The notes: generated by a model from the letters alone, not told the origin. Counted from the first letter of the stretch, positions 55,570 to 64,000 are shown. The stretch: DNA of 64,000 bases from Streptomyces mutabilis (GCF_014649815.1 NZ_BMTT01000004.1:401220-465219), one strand, 5' to 3'. Translations and numbers: made by a program.

Positions 55570-56274
55570 CTACACGGCCACCTCTCCGGAGGGAGCGGTC
55601 TCTTGCGTATCGCCATCAGCGTCTTCGTCTGGTGACGTGGCAGCCTCTACAACCGCCCCCAAGAGCTCGTTGATGGTGTTTCGGTATGCCTCCGCGAGCT
55701 CGGCAAGCTCTTTAATTACAGCCGCCGTGCCGGACCCGCCGGCATCAGCATCGGCGCCCGCAGAAGTCTCCACCTCGTCCCTCCGCTGGAGGGTTGCTGC
55801 CCTTCTCGGCAAGTGGGCCGCATATCGGAGTACGGCCGATTCACCCTCGGTGAGGTGGCCCCCGAAGCTGTTCAGCCACCCTTCTTCGGCCTCCGGACGG
55901 TCGTCGGTCGTCAGGTCGACAAGGATGGCCAAGATATTGTGGTGAATCTCGTGCAACCGCGCCGGCACGGTAGGCCGAGACCACCTGTCGTTCCCCGGTT
56001 CAGGAAGCGCATCGAGGGTCGCAGCCAATTTTGCCGCGTACGGGGGCGGCCATCCGGAGGGCCACGAGGAGCGGGCTTGCCAGAGTCGCAGGATCGCGTC
56101 CCGTGCCTCAGCGGTGCGGGCTGCGGCGTCCGGGGCGTTAGTCTCGCGCGCTTGGTCGGCTTCCGTCACAAGGCGGGCTGTGTAATGAGCAAGCCAACGG
56201 ATCAGGGTGTTATTGGTGTGCTCGTCACCGAACTCGTCCAGGATACGTTCACCCAGCTCCGCGACGGTATCCAC
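55570..56274 (-). CDS. unknown protein, second gene of a two-gene unit
   Basis: A 234-residue soluble, mostly helical, acidic protein. Recognisable pieces are NTLIRWLAHYTARLVTEADQ, ARDAILRLWQARSSWPSGWP and LHEIHHNILAILVDL; the tail is a low-complexity Asp/Glu/Ala/Gly stretch. I do not recognise a named family. GTG 56274 is chosen because the longer frame upstream overlaps the preceding gene heavily; even so it overlaps that gene's 3' end by 26 bp, implying translational coupling. Confidence 0.62.
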   Translation of the reverse strand: MDTVAELGERILDEFGDEHTNNTLIRWLAHYTARLVTEADQARETNAPDAAARTAEARDAILRLWQARSSWPSGWPPPYAAKLAATLDALPEPGNDRWSRPTVPARLHEIHHNILAILVDLTTDDRPEAEEGWLNSFGGHLTEGESAVLRYAAHLPRRAATLQRRDEVETSAGADADAGGSGTAAVIKELAELAEAYRNTINELLGAVVEAATSPDEDADGDTQETAPSGEVAV

Positions 56275-56871
56275 TGGCGGTGAGGGATCCGGTGGCGTCG
56301 AGGAGATAGATGCGGCTGACGGGGATCCGGTACCCGTCGCGTCGTTGTCCGGTTCGGCGCCGTGCAATCTGAACCTCCGTGATGAGGCATTTCCGTGTGG
56401 CAGAGAGGTACCGCAGCAGTGCGTCTCGCTTGACGTGGACACGATAGCCGGATGACGCCAACGAAGATTTCGAGTCATTCCCTGGGTCTGGGTCGGCCCA
56501 TTGCTGCGCCTGTGCCACGACGCGTCCGTCGTGCGCTGTCAGCACGAGACGGGTCGCGTCGAGTGCTGTGCGGCTCTGAGCCCTGAACGCCTTCCCGGGA
56601 AGTGGAAGCTCGCGACGCATTTCATATGCATATACGTCGTGTCGGTCAAGGTACCCAGTCGGCTCATAAGGATCCAGAATCCATCCGCTGAGGCGGAAGG
56701 CGCCGGCATCGACTTCGAAGTCTTCCTCTTCTTCGTCGGGCAGCTTCCAGTCCGTCGGGTCGGAAGCCGCAGCGAGAGCACGCTGCAGATCGGTGGCGCG
56801 GCGAGGATCGACAAGGGCGGAAGTGACTCTCACTGTCTCGTAGGCGTCGGGGCCATGAAGTTGGACACTAA

Positions 56872-58476
56872 CTTGATCTTTAACGTGCGCCGTCGAACGG
56901 TGCGTCGTACTTGATCACTCGGTTCGGTGTCCGCCGTACACGGAAGCGGCCTTCGTCTGAACATGTGCTCCGACCAAGGAACACACACGTCCAGCACGAA
57001 GGCCGTGAGGATGAGTCTGCTGCATCGCGATGTCCGGCGAGAGCCGCCAGTCGAACTGTCACGCTTCCGGGGCGAGTTCTACTCCTGTCTCACCGCTCGT
57101 TCGGATGCGCTGTTCGAGCTGGCGGATGCGGTTCTGTGCGGTGATGGGCCGGTGAGATCCCTGGCCGAGCTGTCGCTGGTGGGCGAACACCGCCGAGGGC
57201 ACGGAGGACTCTACGCCGCTGTCTCAAAGGGCCGGGTCGATGCGGATCGGATGCGGCAGGCTCTGGCCTCGGTGTCCCTGCCGCGGGCGGCCGACGGCCG
57301 GCTGGTCCTGGCCGTCGACATCACTTGCTGGCTGCGGCCGGACGCCCACACCTCACCGGAGCGGATCCTGTGTCACACCTACGGCCGGGGCAAGGACCAG
57401 CACATCCCCGTCCCCGGCTGGCCGTACTCGATCATCTGCGCGCTCGAGCCGGGCCGCAGCTCGTGGACCGCCCCGCTGGACGCTCTGCGTCTGGCGCCTG
57501 GGGACGACAGCGCCACCGTCACCGCCCGGCAGTTGCGCGAACTGGTCGAGCGGCTGATCACCGCAGGCCAGTGGCAGGTCGGTGATCCGGATGTCCTCGT
57601 CATCGCGGACGCTGGATACGACGCGCCCCGCCTGGCTCACCTCCTGCGGGATCTGCCGGTGAAAGTCCTGGCCAGGATGCGGTCGGACCGCGTCCTGCGC
57701 AGGCCAGCCCCGCCACGGCAGCCTCACACCATGGGCCGGCCGCCCCGGCACGGCGGCGAGTTCGTCTTCGGGCAGCCTGACACCTGGGGCACCCCGGACA
57801 CCCACACGGTCACCGACACGCGCCTCTACGGCACCGCCGTCGCCAGGTCCTGGGACCGGCTCCATCCCAAGCTCACGCACCGTTCTTCCTGGGCCGCGGC
57901 CGACGGTTCACTCCCGATCGTCGAGGGGACAGTGATCCGCTTGGACATCGATCATCTGCCCAGCGGAGCCACCCCGAAGCCGGTCTGGCTGTGGTGGTCG
58001 GGCACCGGCGCCACCGAAGCGGACGCCGACCGACTCTGGCAGGCATACCTGCGTCGCTTCGACATCGAGCACACCTTCCGCCTGTTCAAGCAGACGCTCG
58101 GCTGGACCTGCCCGAAGATCCGCGCCCCCGAGGCGGCCGACCGCTGGACCTGGCTGATCCTCGCGGCTTACACCCAACTGCGGCTGGCCCGGCCACTCGC
58201 AGCCGACCGGCGTCGCCCATGGGAGAGGCCCGTTGCCTCAGACAGGCTGACCCCGGCACGTGTCCGCCGCGACTTTCGGCACATCCGCCCCACGGTCCTC
58301 TGCCCGGCCGGGGCACCGAAATCCACCCGCCCCGGACCTGGACGACCTCCCGGCCGGAAGAACACCCGGCCCACCCCACGCCACGACGTCCACACACCCC
58401 GCAAAACGAGGGCTACCACGTCCCGGAACAGGAAGTCGACCACTCCCCGCCCCCGCCGCACAGGTTAAAGATCAAG
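56872..58476 (+). mobile_element. insertion sequence, 1605 bp, with 5-bp target duplications
   Basis: Perfect 13-bp terminal inverted repeats CTTGATCTTTAAC (56872-56884) and GTTAAAGATCAAG (58464-58476), flanked by direct repeats ACTAA at 56867-56871 and 58477-58481. One DDE transposase fills it. Both ends and the open frame are intact, so it is recent. It inserted at the left edge of the MITE-like element. Confidence 0.93.
57011..58468 (+). CDS. DDE transposase of the 1605-bp insertion sequence
   Basis: A 485-residue transposase from ATG 57011 (MSLLHRDVRREPPVELSRFR); start codons up to 56927 are possible but add nothing conserved. DDE catalytic residues are probable in LVLAVDITCW, VLVIADAGYDAPRL and RFDIEHTFRLFKQTLGW, an IS4/IS701-like layout. 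The C-terminus is Arg/Pro/Thr rich. The TAA stop lies inside the right terminal repeat. Confidence 0.88.
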   Translation: MSLLHRDVRREPPVELSRFRGEFYSCLTARSDALFELADAVLCGDGPVRSLAELSLVGEHRRGHGGLYAAVSKGRVDADRMRQALASVSLPRAADGRLVLAVDITCWLRPDAHTSPERILCHTYGRGKDQHIPVPGWPYSIICALEPGRSSWTAPLDALRLAPGDDSATVTARQLRELVERLITAGQWQVGDPDVLVIADAGYDAPRLAHLLRDLPVKVLARMRSDRVLRRPAPPRQPHTMGRPPRHGGEFVFGQPDTWGTPDTHTVTDTRLYGTAVARSWDRLHPKLTHRSSWAAADGSLPIVEGTVIRLDIDHLPSGATPKPVWLWWSGTGATEADADRLWQAYLRRFDIEHTFRLFKQTLGWTCPKIRAPEAADRWTWLILAAYTQLRLARPLAADRRRPWERPVASDRLTPARVRRDFRHIRPTVLCPAGAPKSTRPGPGRPPGRKNTRPTPRHDVHTPRKTRATTSRNRKSTTPRPRRTG

Positions 58477-58480
58477 ACTA

Positions 58481-58634
58481 AGGGCTGTCCCGCAACTCTG
58501 GAGACCGCTTGTCGGCGTCCGATTCGACCTGATCGGCCGGGATGCTATTGGGGTCGCAAGTTGGGTCAGAACCGGACAAGGCGATCCGGCGGCGGTGGCT
58601 CTCCAACCCTTGCTCCGAGTTACGGGACAACGCT
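58481..58634. mobile_element. 154-bp MITE-like element with IS5-type ends
   Basis: Ends AGGGCTGTCCCGCAACTC (58481-58498) and GAGTTACGGGACAACGCT (58617-58634) are inverted repeats matching 15 of 18. TA flanks both sides (58479-58480 and 58635-58636), the target duplicated by IS5/IS427-type elements. It has no transposase, so it is a non-autonomous or deleted derivative. Its removal restores the reading frame of the broken gene. Confidence 0.8.
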
Positions 58635-59056
58635 TAGCCACCACACGGGTCACGTCCGATGCACCGTCGTCACCGATCAGTCCTAGAGCACTGTCGAAGT
58701 CAGCCGACGATGGGGGGTCCCACGTCTCCGACCCCACCCGGGAGAACAGGAACTCGGCCTCGGCCGGGAGCGGCGTCCCGAGGTCTGCGAGCCAGCCGGT
58801 CGGGGCTGGGAGATGTGGCAGGAGCCAGTCCGCCCAGGAGTCAGCCTGATCATGTGTCCAAGTTCCGGCACGGGCTGGACGGTTTTCGTCGGCGAGACGT
58901 CCGGCCGTGGCCATCATGGCGTGATATTCGATGTAGAGTCGGAGGCTCTCCTCACGAGGAATGCTTCCCTGTCTGTGACTGGTGCGTTCCCAGGCGCGCT
59001 CGTCTCGCTGTCAACGGCCATTTCGTTCTCCCCGTATGTGAAGTCCTACGGGTTGT

Positions 59057-61024
59057 TGGACAGTTCTGTCCCGGTTGATCCTGGACGGTCTCACGGCGGT
59101 TTTGACGGTCTCGGCACATCCTGGACGACCGTGGCTCGTTGGTCCTTCCATGACGGAAACGCATGAGCCTGAGCCAGTGGACGACCGGCGGTGGATGGCT
59201 GAGCACCGTTACCGGGCGGTGCTCCAGGTGCTGGACGGGGCGCCGGTCGCGCAGGTAGCCCGCCAGTTCGGTGCGTCACGGCAGTCGGTGTACACCTGGA
59301 TCGAGCGGTACCACGCCGGCGGGCTGGACGCGCTGGTGGACAAGTCGCGCCGACCGCACGTCTCGCCACACCAGGTGCACGCCGAGGTCGAGGCTCTGGT
59401 CTGCGAACTGCGCCGCTCCTACCCACGTTGGGGCGCCCGCCGGATCGTCCACGAGCTGGGCCAGCGCGGGCTGGTGCCAGTGCCCGGCCGGTCCACCGTG
59501 CACCGGATCCTGACCAGACATGGACTGATCAACCACCAGGAGCAGAACCACCGCCGTGTCTACCGCCGCTGGCAGCGCGACGCCCCGATGCAGCTGTGGC
59601 AGCTGGACATCATGGGCGGGGTGTTCCTGGCCAGCGGGCGCGAATGCAAGCTGGTCACCGGCATCGACGACCACTCACGGTTCATCGTGATCGCCAAGGT
59701 GGTCGCCGAGCCGTCTGGCCGCGCGGTGTGCACCGCCTTCGCCGAGGCCATGACCGCCTACGGGGTGCCCTCGGAGGTGCTGACCGACAACGGCAAGCAG
59801 TTCACCGGCCGCTTCACGAAGCCGGTCCCGGCCGAAGTCCTCTTTGAGCGGATCTGCCGGGAGAACGGCATCACCGCGCGGCTGACGAAACCCCGATCAC
59901 CAACCACCACCGGGAAGATCGAGAGGTTCCATAAGTCCTTGCGGCGTGAACTGCTCGACCATGTCAGTGGGTTCGCGGACCAGGCAACAGCCCAGGCCGC
60001 CATCGACGCCTGGGTGCATGGCTACAACCACAGCCGGCCGCACCAGGCCCTCGACATGGCCGTGCCCGCCGCCATGTTCCGCCCCGTGGCCCAGGACCCG
60101 CAGCAGGACCGGCACGAGGTACACCTGCCCAAGCCGCAGGACGAGACAATGCCGACGACGGCCGAGCTGCTGGCGCCGCAGCTGCCCGCGCTGCTGCCAT
60201 CACCACGGTTGCCCGTCGACGAATCCCAGATCAGGGCCGTGGAGTTTGAGGTGCTCATCTCGCCGATCGGCCGACTGTGTTTGCCCTCCGGTCAGCAGCT
60301 GAAGTTCCCCGCCGCGCTGGGCGGACGAACCGCCACCATCTGGGCCGATGAGCGCAGCATCCACGTCTTCGTCGACGGCGAACTCGCCCGCACCCGCACC
60401 TCCCAGTTCACCGCGGCCGACCTGAAGGCGTTGGTGCAGCGCGGAGGGCCGATCGCCGGCCCCGAACCAGCGACGCCCGCCCTGCCCGACGGGCTGCAGG
60501 CCCCGCTCGTGGTCGAGGTCGACCGGCTGGTCGGCCGGGACGGCGACGTCGGCCTTGGCGGGCAGCGCGTCAAGCTGGCAGCCCAGCTCACCGGACAGCA
60601 GGTCACCCTGCGGTTCGAGGGCCAGCTGATGCATGTCATCGCCGACGGCCGGGTAGTGAAGACGCTGCCCGCGCCCATCCCACCGGATCAACGAACGCAG
60701 ATCAGCGGGGTCCGCAGCCCGCGCACCGCGATCATCCCTCCTTCGGCGCAGGCCCTGCGGGCTCAGCGCAAAGTGCCCGCGGACGGCGTGGTGATGGTCG
60801 GCGGCCAGCGCCTGCGGATCGGCCGGGCTCATGCTGGGAAAGCCGTGACCATCCTCATCGAGGACACCGTCTTCCGTGTCCTCGACGGCGACGTCGAACT
60901 GTCCACCCATGCCCGCACCAGCGACAAGCCGATCAGGCAGTTCAAGGCGGTCGCGCGCACGAGGAAGTAGCGGCTGTCCAGCATCTACCGGTGACGTCCA
61001 GCATCTCGTGGGACCAAACTGTCC
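59057..61024 (+). mobile_element. IS481-type element, 1968 bp
   Basis: Ends start TGGACAGTT; left 59057-59086 and the complement of 60995-61024 match at 23 of 30 positions. The terminal motif recurs inside both ends: GATCCTGGAC at 59077 and ATCCTGGAC at 59118 on the left, GTCCAGCATCT at 60975 and 60995 on the right. No target duplication is visible, so one end may have been rearranged. One transposase gene spans most of it. Confidence 0.8.
59150..60970 (+). CDS. IS481-family transposase with long C-terminal extension
   Basis: A 606-residue transposase. An N-terminal HTH (AQVARQFGASRQSVYTWIER) is followed by an integrase-core domain with DDE residues in LWQLDIMGG, VLTDNGKQFTG and TTGKIERFHKSLRREL (about 145-320), and a NHSRPHQAL tail motif. 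About 260 further residues carry repeated beta-rich segments (EFEVLISPIGRLCLPSGQ, and later VVMVGGQRLRIGRAHAGK) that read like small sandwich or DNA-binding repeats. ATG 59150 is the start. The reading frame is intact. Confidence 0.88.
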   Translation: MTETHEPEPVDDRRWMAEHRYRAVLQVLDGAPVAQVARQFGASRQSVYTWIERYHAGGLDALVDKSRRPHVSPHQVHAEVEALVCELRRSYPRWGARRIVHELGQRGLVPVPGRSTVHRILTRHGLINHQEQNHRRVYRRWQRDAPMQLWQLDIMGGVFLASGRECKLVTGIDDHSRFIVIAKVVAEPSGRAVCTAFAEAMTAYGVPSEVLTDNGKQFTGRFTKPVPAEVLFERICRENGITARLTKPRSPTTTGKIERFHKSLRRELLDHVSGFADQATAQAAIDAWVHGYNHSRPHQALDMAVPAAMFRPVAQDPQQDRHEVHLPKPQDETMPTTAELLAPQLPALLPSPRLPVDESQIRAVEFEVLISPIGRLCLPSGQQLKFPAALGGRTATIWADERSIHVFVDGELARTRTSQFTAADLKALVQRGGPIAGPEPATPALPDGLQAPLVVEVDRLVGRDGDVGLGGQRVKLAAQLTGQQVTLRFEGQLMHVIADGRVVKTLPAPIPPDQRTQISGVRSPRTAIIPPSAQALRAQRKVPADGVVMVGGQRLRIGRAHAGKAVTILIEDTVFRVLDGDVELSTHARTSDKPIRQFKAVARTRK

Positions 61025-61574
61025 AAGATCTCGCGGGACCTCACACCGTCAGTCATGCGGCTGTTCTCCTCCGGGCGGACGACCGTGACGGCGTCGGCCT
61101 GGGTGGAGTCACCACGTGGCGGAACTGTGATGAGTCACGCCGGAAGGCGGACAAGCTGCTGATCAAGCCAACGGGTGGGCCAGGCCGACGCCCGCGTCCG
61201 GCAGACATCTCGGGGGAACGGCAGCCCCTGACGGAACGCCAGTTACCTTGCGAGTCATGCCGGATCACGAGCGCCGAGCCTGGCAGCAACCCATCCCGGG
61301 CCGCAGAAGAACTCTCACAGTTATCTTCTTCGCGGTCCTGCAAGAGGGCCGCTGACCCCCGGGCCCGGCATGCCTGTTGCCCCCTGTCGAAGGGATGACC
61401 TGGGGGGTGGTGTCACCGGGCCCGAGGGGTGCCGTCAGAGACGCTGATCAGAGGTCCGACCACCGCCCGGCCGCAATGCCAGGCCGCTCGCGGGCGGCAG
61501 GTCTGCATAACGTGGATGCGCGAGAACGGCCCCCACCGCCGAGGCCGGCACACGTCGACACATGTGGGGGCACG
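61025..61574. other. non-coding stretch between IS481 and IS110 remnants
   Basis: 550 bp. At the left, GTCCAAGATCT (61020-61030) is a third copy of the IS481 end motif, partly outside the element. CGGGCCCGG (61360-61368) and CCGGGCCCG (61416-61424) form an inverted repeat about 150-215 bp before the IS110 GTG, in the place where IS110 elements carry their bridge RNA. Open frames here have no recognisable product. Confidence 0.45.
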
Positions 61575-62385
61575 GTGATCAGCATCGACGGGGTGGGCGT
61601 CTTCCTGGGCCTGGACGTCGGCAAGCAGACCCATCACGGACACGGACTGACTCCGGGCGGGAAGACGGTGTTCGACAAGCAGCTGCCGAACAGCGAACCG
61701 AAGCTGCGGGCCGTCTTTGACAAGCTCACGGCCAAGTTCGGTACCGTCCTGGTGGTCGTGGACCAGCCCGCCTCCATCGGCGCCCTGCCGCTGACCGTCG
61801 CCCGGGACGCCGACTGTCAGGTCGCCTACCTGCCAGGCGATCGCCGACCTCTACCCGGGCGAAGCCAAAACCGACGCGAAGGACGCCGCCGACATCGCGG
61901 TTGCTGCCCGCACCATGCCCCACACCCTGCGCACCCTCGACTTGACCGATGAGGTCACCGCGGAGCTGACCATGCTCGTCGGCTTCGACCAGGACCTCGC
62001 CGGCAGGGCCAACCGCACCTCCAACCGCATCCGCGGCCTGCTCACCCAGTTCCACCCCAGCCTCGAACGCGTCCTGGGCCCGCGCCTGGACCACGCAGCC
62101 ATCACCTGGCTCCTCGAGCGCTACGGATCCCCGCAGGCACTCCGCAAGGCAGGCCGCCGCAGGCTCGTCGAGGTCATCCGCCCGAGGGCACCGCGCATGG
62201 CCGGGCGGCTGGTCGACGACATCTTCACCGCTCTCGACGAGCAGACCGTCGTCGTCCCCAGCACCGGCACCCTCGACGTGATCGTGCCCTCGCTGGCGAA
62301 GTCGCTGGCCGCCGTTCACGAACAACGCCGGGCCCTGGAGGCCCGGATCGAGGCCCTGCTGGAGGCCCACCCTAATGGGCAGTGA
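61575..62385 (+). pseudogene. IS110-family transposase remnant, frameshifted and truncated
   Basis: GTG 61575 opens VISIDGVGVFLGLDVGKQTHH, the RuvC-like DEDD start of IS110. The frame is lost at about 61838, where a short deletion joins VAYLPG to IADLYPGEAKTDAKDAADIA in another frame, which then continues LLTQFHPSLERVLGPRL and ends at 62385 after EARIEALLEAHP. The C-terminal Tnp2 half with its catalytic Ser is absent. It cannot be active. Confidence 0.82.
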
Positions 62386-62795
62386 TGCGGGGCACCGCCA
62401 GGCCCACCCCGGCCCGTCGAGGCCCTGAAAGAGACTGCGGGCCCCGCATCACTCGTAGTGCTGGTCGGTTCCGGAGAAGCCGTACACACCCCCTGGGACC
62501 GGATCCCTTGGTCAAGAGCCGGCCTCCGGGACCGTCCAGCGCTACGAGCACGACAACCGCATCCAGTTTGATGATCGGATCGTTGGGGTTTGTGGTCCGA
62601 GCCGCCCACAGGGATCACCTCTCACCACGCCTGGAGCCACCGAGCTCTGGAGCAGACCGAGGGCCCTGCGGGCCGCTGGGGTCACGAACGGCTGATCGGA
62701 TGCAGGGCCATCGAGCCCTTCCATTAGGGAGACGCGTGCCCCCGCACGGCTGCGACCAGCAGCACGCCCCCGACCGAGAGGACGAACACGACACG
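62386..62795. other. non-coding stretch before the second IS110 transposase
   Basis: 410 bp without a credible gene. The right part (about 62690-62795) is the leader of the IS110 transposase, where this family encodes its bridge RNA; short complementary segments exist but I cannot define the RNA ends. The left part may be the remains of other elements. Confidence 0.4.
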
Positions 62796-63944
62796 ATGAC
62801 CGTCACCTGCTGAATCGACTGGGCCAGCGACCACCACGACGTCGCCCTGGTCGACCACGAGGGAACCCTGCTGGCAAGGGCCCGGATCACCGACGACCTC
62901 GACGGCCTGCACCAGCTCCTCGAACTCCTCACCACCCACGGCGACACCGCCAACACTCCGGTCCCCGTCGCGATCGAGACCTCCCGCGGCCTACTCGTCG
63001 CCTGCCTCCGCGCGACCGGCCGGCCCATCTACGCGATCAACCCGATGGCCGCCGCCCGCTACCGCGACCGCCACGCGGTCACCCGCAAGAAGTCCGACCA
63101 CCTCGACGCCATGGTGCTCGCGAACATCCTGCGCACGGACAGCGCCGCCCACCGGCCTCTGCCCGACGACAGCGAGCTTGCCCAAGCGATCGCCGTCCTG
63201 GCCCGCGCCCAGCAGGACGCCGTCTGGGACCGCACCCAGGCGGACAACAAACTCCGTTCCCACCTGCGTGAATACTTCCCCGGCTTCCTCGCGGTCTTCC
63301 AGCACAACCGCGAAGGGATCAGCAGCAACATCGCCCGCACCGTGCAGGCCGCAGCCCCCACTCCCGATCAGGCAGCGAAGCTGACCCGCGTCCAGCTGCG
63401 CGCGCTGCTGAAGAAGGCCGGCCGCCAGCGTGGCATCGAGGCAGAAGCCGAACGACTGAGAGACGCCCTGCGCATCCCGCAGATGCGCCAGCCCCACCAA
63501 GTCGAGCAAGCCATGGGACGCCAGGCCATCGCCCTGCTCAGACAGCTTGATGCCGCCTGCATCAGCGTCGACGACCTTGCCGAAGCGACGGTGGAGTCTT
63601 TTGATACGCACCCGGACGCCGAGATCATCCCCAGCTTTCCAGGGCTCGGGTCACTCACCGGCGCCCGGGTGCTCGCCGAGATCGGCGACGACCGATCCCG
63701 ATTCACCAACGCGAAAGGCCTCAAGTTTTTCGCCGGGGCCGCGCCGGTCACCCGGGCGTCCGGCAGAAGCCTCGCGGTCATGGCCCGCAGGGTCAAGAAC
63801 CAGCCCACATACCGGCCTGACCCTCTACCAGGTCCTCGACGTCCTCCAGGACCTGCTGAGGTGCTGGACCGGCACCTGCACCACCTGCGGCCGACCACTC
63901 ACCACACGCAGAATCAGACCCAGAACCTAACGAAGCACTACTAG
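62796..63944 (+). pseudogene. IS110-family transposase with a TGA at codon 6 and a replaced C-terminus
   Basis: ATG 62796 reads M-T-V-T-C, then TGA (62811-62813) where relatives have Gly (GGA), then IDWASDHHDVALVDHEG. The rest is open: VAIETSRGLLVACLRATG, RKKSDHLDAMVLANILRTD (DEDD domain) and the Tnp2 part IIPSFPGLGSLTGARVLAEI with FAGAAPVTRASGRS. After RRVKNQ at about 63800 the frame enters foreign sequence (the tail of another transposase), so the normal C-terminus is lost too. Confidence 0.82.
63803..63930 (+). pseudogene. C-terminal remnant of another transposase
   Basis: In the frame ending at 63930, HTGLTLYQVLDVLQDLLRCW followed by TGTCTTCGRPLT has the look of the last 40 residues of an IS5/ISAs1-like transposase with a Cys pair. 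It abuts the IS110 sequence at about 63803, so one element was cut by the other. Confidence 0.5.
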
Positions 63945-64000
63945 GGTCCGTCTTCAAACGGATCTTGCCCAGAGTAGGAATGAGGCGAGATTGACCGCTG
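63945..64000. other. possible end of an insertion sequence at the window edge
   Basis: GGGTCCGTCTTCAAACGGAT (63946-63965) contains the small inverted repeat TCCGT/ACGGA and resembles IS5-type element ends; it may be the right end of the element supplying the preceding transposase tail, or the start of a new one. The window ends before this can be decided. Confidence 0.35.

Larger units (their letters stand above)
56249..59021 (-). pseudogene. unknown 335-codon gene broken by a MITE, an insertion sequence and a frameshift
   Basis: ATG 59021 has GGGGAG 7 nt upstream. The product starts MAVDSETSAPGNAPVTDREA, continues (after a 1-nt loss near 58955) REESLRLYIEYHAMMATAGR, and reaches DDGASDVTRVV at 58637. 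Removing 56871-58636 (insertion sequence, MITE and one target copy) joins this in frame to ASVQLHGPDAYETVRVTSAL, VDPRRATDLQRAL, FRLSGWILDPYEPTGYLDRH and CLITEVQIARRR, ending at 56249. Retained bases plus the lost one total 1008, exactly 336 codons. No family recognised. It overlaps the next gene by 26 bp. Confidence 0.8.

Noticed and set aside
61053-61343. Minus-strand 96-codon frame between the IS elements
   Set aside because: No start context or recognisable domain, and it lies in insertion-sequence flanking DNA.

Overview
The window is high-GC actinobacterial chromosome, almost certainly Streptomyces. Codon third positions are nearly all G or C, GTG starts are common, several genes look leaderless, and the gene order from about 9.6 to 52.4 kb follows, as far as I recall, the S. 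coelicolor core region SCO6045 to SCO5998 (MNIO gene, hemQ, hemG, rhomboid, hemE, rnd, fadAB, dxs, xylFGH, rok7B7, ngcEFG, GH92, acnA, HTH-murA).

Positions 1-12.8 kb hold housekeeping and envelope genes: a 5'-truncated beta-carbonic anhydrase overlapping a SulP transporter (a likely bicarbonate pair), a stomatin-like protein, a Tat-exported PhoX/DUF839 protein, an FAD-Rieske oxidoreductase, a lipoprotein deacetylase, a two-gene ABC exporter, a PTH2-type hydrolase, a broken DUF2804 gene, and an MNIO (DUF692) enzyme followed by a TIGR04222 membrane protein. Positions 12.9-28.7 kb hold a secreted tripeptidyl-peptidase-like hydrolase, three haem genes (hemQ, hemG, hemE), a DUF4349 lipoprotein, a CoA-disulfide-reductase-like flavoprotein, a rhomboid protease, DUF3000, an orphan response regulator between unusual inverted repeats, an RNase D-like exonuclease and the fadA-fadB beta-oxidation operon. 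Positions 28.8-47.5 kb are dominated by carbon uptake: an amino-acid permease, dxs, the xylose ABC operon xylFGH with its ROK regulator, the chitobiose/GlcNAc importer ngcEFG and a large secreted GH92 mannosidase. Next come the aconitase gene and a divergent gene for a MurA-like enzyme fused to an Xre DNA-binding domain. Their shared intergenic region carries two copies of the same operator-like sequence plus an iron-box-like sequence.

After 52.4 kb the core ends and accessory DNA begins: a tyrosine integrase whose only plausible conserved start is CTG, an excisionase-like HTH protein, a recombinase-like protein lacking the catalytic tyrosine, and an unrecognised two-gene unit. The first gene of that unit (ancestrally about 335 codons) can be rebuilt exactly. 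It was hit by a 154-bp MITE-like element at a TA target, then by a 1605-bp insertion sequence with 5-bp target duplications at the MITE edge, and it has a 1-nt frameshift. The rest of the window is an insertion-sequence graveyard: an IS481-type element with a long C-terminal extension, two decayed IS110 transposases (one with a TGA at codon 6), a transposase tail and the start of what may be another element at the right edge.

All calls come from reading the sequence and from memory of protein families; no database search was run.
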